NCBI GenBank assembly: GCA_001430745.1
Contig: KQ482069.1
Span: 350,374-360,816 of the forward strand
DNA from: Auxenochlorella pyrenoidosa
Lineage: Eukaryota > Chlorophyta > Trebouxiophyceae > Chlorellales > Chlorellaceae
Reading direction: 5' to 3'
Length of the DNA stretch: 10,443 bases
In this document: positions 8,980-10,443 of the stretch, piece by piece
Numbering within the stretch: the stretch's first letter is position 1
Layout: each line of letters begins with the position of its first letter
Position numbers and translations under genes: made by a program
Notes under the pieces: generated by a model
Told to the model about the DNA's origin: nothing
The model's input: only the letters and a program-made list of their open reading frames with translations
The model's database searches: none

Positions 8980-10421
8980 TCACTTGCTCAGCATGGTGGC
9001 CGCCACCACCTCGTCGCCCTCCCGCACCTTGACCAGGCGCAGGCCCTTGGCCTGCCGGCTGAGGATGGAGATGCCCCGCATGGGCACGCGCACCAGCTGC
9101 CCCTGCTGCGTGGACAGCAGCACATCGCTGTGCGCCGGCGCCGCGGCGGCCACGCCGCCGCCGCTCTGCCCGCTGCGCTCGTCCTCTGAGTCGCTGCCGC
9201 TGACGCCGGCCTCGCCCGCGGCGGCGCCTGCCGGCGGCACCACCGACCCCCACCACCTGCACCGCTGCCAGCCTGTCCCCCGCGTTGAGCCGCAGGCTGC
9301 GCACGCCCTTGCCAGTGCGGCTGCTGCGGATGCGGAAGTCGGAGATGAGGCAGCGCTTGCCCAGGCCGTGCCGCGTGACCAGCAGGAGGCAGGGGTCGGT
9401 GGGCTCGCCGCCGCCGCCGCCGCCGCTGCTGCCGCTGGCCGCTGCCAGGCTGCCGGCTGCTGCTTCAGAGGGCTCCTCCTCGGGGCTCTCTTCCAACAGC
9501 AGGTCCTCCTCATCGAAGGAACCCTCGGGGGCGATGCCCGCCGGCAGCAGCGCCATGCCTACAATCTCGGCGCCCTTGCCCAGCGTCATGCTCTGTGGGC
9601 GGGGAATGTGGGGGGCAGGGGGCGGAGGGGCGTGGATGGCTGACAGGTGTTAGGCTGTCGTCACGCGTGCGGCTGTCCAGCAGGCGAGAAGCACGACAGC
9701 CCCCAGGCATGCTTTGCACGCAGCGCATTGCCGCCGCGACCACGCATCGCAGCCGCCACCCGCCCATGGCAGCGCCTGCCCGGAGGTACCCACCCGCGTG
9801 CCCGCGGCGGTGCGCCCCATGCGGCGCAGCTTCTCCACGCGGAAGTGGTGGGCGTAGCCATCAGAGGCAGCGATGAGGCACGAGTCGGTGGGGGAGCACA
9901 GCCCCACAAACTGCAGGCTGTCGCCCTCCTGCGGGGCGCGGGCGGCGGCGGGGTACAGCAGTACGCAGCTCATGAGGCAGGCGAGTTTGTGAGGGGGCAC
10001 TTGGCGCCACAGCGCAGTGCAAGAAGGCAGTGCAGGAAAGGCAGGCGACCTAAGCCTACGGCCCAGAAACCAGGCGCCTACTGCAGGCGGGCGGCTACGC
10101 GCCCCAGCGCGTGTGGTACCGGCATACGCAGGCCCAGGTTGCCGGCAAGCCTCAGTCATGCACAACCCCTGGCTGCACCCGGGGCCGCGCTTGATGGCAG
10201 GGCAAGCTGCCCCGCCCACGCTTCGCGCCCCCGCGCACCCGCACGCCCATGGCCGCCAGCCCGCTGCGGTTGATGGCCGCAAACTGCTTGAGCGCGGTGC
10301 GCTTGATCTGGCCCTGCCGCGTCAGCATGACCACGTCGCGCTCAGCGCTGCCCAGCGCGGCGCCAAAGTCGGACACCGGCACCATGGCTGCGATGCGAGC
10401 GCCCTTGGGGATGGACAGCAC
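8980..10421 (-). CDS. gyrA: DNA gyrase subunit A, C-terminal beta-pinwheel exons (partial)
   Basis: Three exons: 10421-10239, 9928-9794, 9592-8980 (stop TGA at 8982-8980). The gene continues beyond the right edge; 10422-10443 is intron ending ACGCAG. Gyrase introduces negative supercoils with GyrB; nuclear-encoded algal GyrA serves plastid and mitochondrial DNA. The fragment is the DNA-wrapping C-terminal domain, with four blades in order: VVMLTRQGQIKRTALKQF, CLIAASDGYAHHFRVEKL, LLLVTRHGLGKRCLISDF, VLLSTQQGQLVRVPMRG, separated by (R/N)EGD-type turns such as REGDSLQFVGL and REGDEVVAATML. Splice joins give smooth GyrA sequence (AAMGVR to EGDSLQ; RTAAGTR to SMTLGKG). An acidic and polyglycine insert (about 9540-9400) lies before blade three, and an acidic loop with GSDSEDERSGQ before blade four. 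The last exon is 613 bases and changes frame near 9247-9251: upstream frame ends AAVQVVG, downstream frame resumes at SVVPPAG, as if one C of a C5 tract were extra. The catalytic tyrosine and GyrA box lie outside the window. AGCAAGTGAGG at the stop could also be a donor, so a further exon is possible. Confidence 0.9.
9407..9424. repeat. (GCC)6 trinucleotide repeat in gyrase A exon
   Basis: Six GCC units, read as GGC on the coding minus strand, encode six glycines in a low-complexity insert between blades two and three of the gyrase A C-terminal domain. Confidence 0.9.
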
Positions 10422-10443
10422 CTGCGTAGGTGGAGGGTGGGGG

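Noticed and set aside
8636..9589. A 317-codon minus-strand frame as the whole gyrase A end
   Set aside because: GyrA similarity in this frame stops near 9250; beyond that it is Arg-rich and the conserved last blade lies in another frame.
9647..10273. A 208-codon plus-strand frame
   Set aside because: It lies opposite gyrase A exons and introns, with no domain and shadow-type composition.
1..10443. Search for CRISPR arrays, insertion sequences, rRNA, tRNA or bacterial operon structure
   Set aside because: No regularly spaced direct repeats, transposase motifs, rRNA landmarks or foldable tRNA cloverleaf were seen, and the genes are intron-split eukaryotic ones.

Overview
The window looks like nuclear DNA of a unicellular green alga, probably a Chlorella-like trebouxiophyte. 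It is GC-rich, and its genes are broken by spliceosomal introns of roughly 140-340 bases with GTGNGN-type donors and (C/T)GCAG acceptors. It carries a gyrase A gene of organellar type inside an intron-rich nuclear setting, and TGTAA, the usual chlorophyte polyadenylation signal, lies downstream of two genes. The species is an inference; no marker names it. All gene models were assembled by hand from splice sites and reading-frame continuity.

Layout, left to right. (1) 1-918, minus: three consecutive internal exons of an NHL-repeat beta-propeller protein, running off the left edge. The exon at 812-918 is flanked by two inverted copies of a ~50-base repeat in the neighbouring introns. (2) 919-2739: mostly noncoding, rich in GCATGC words and short repeats. 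(3) 2740 to about 3103, minus: a terminal exon carrying a MYND zinc finger. (4) 3104-3886: unresolved, with a probable promoter at its right end. (5) 3887-6037, plus: a complete seven-exon gene for a 305-residue secreted protein made of three tandem six-cysteine repeats. This is the most unusual gene here. (6) 6038-6978: 3' ends of two convergent genes. (7) 6979-8489, minus: a complete four-exon gene for a 288-residue KCTD-type BTB protein with a long charged helical tail. (8) 8490-8979: spacer between two tandem minus-strand genes, with a TGTAA signal. (9) 8980-10421, minus: the last three exons of DNA gyrase subunit A (C-terminal beta-pinwheel), whose 5' part lies beyond the right edge. Its last exon contains a one-base frame disturbance at a C5 tract.

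The genes look functionally unrelated (extracellular or cell-surface protein, ubiquitin-ligase adaptor type, organelle DNA topology, protein-interaction finger). That is normal for a eukaryotic chromosome, and I see no operon, mobile element, CRISPR array or gene cluster. The points most worth a second look are the three-repeat cysteine protein and its intron pattern, the inverted repeats around an NHL exon, the gyrase frame break, and the many GCATGC words, all of which lie outside the exons I could call.
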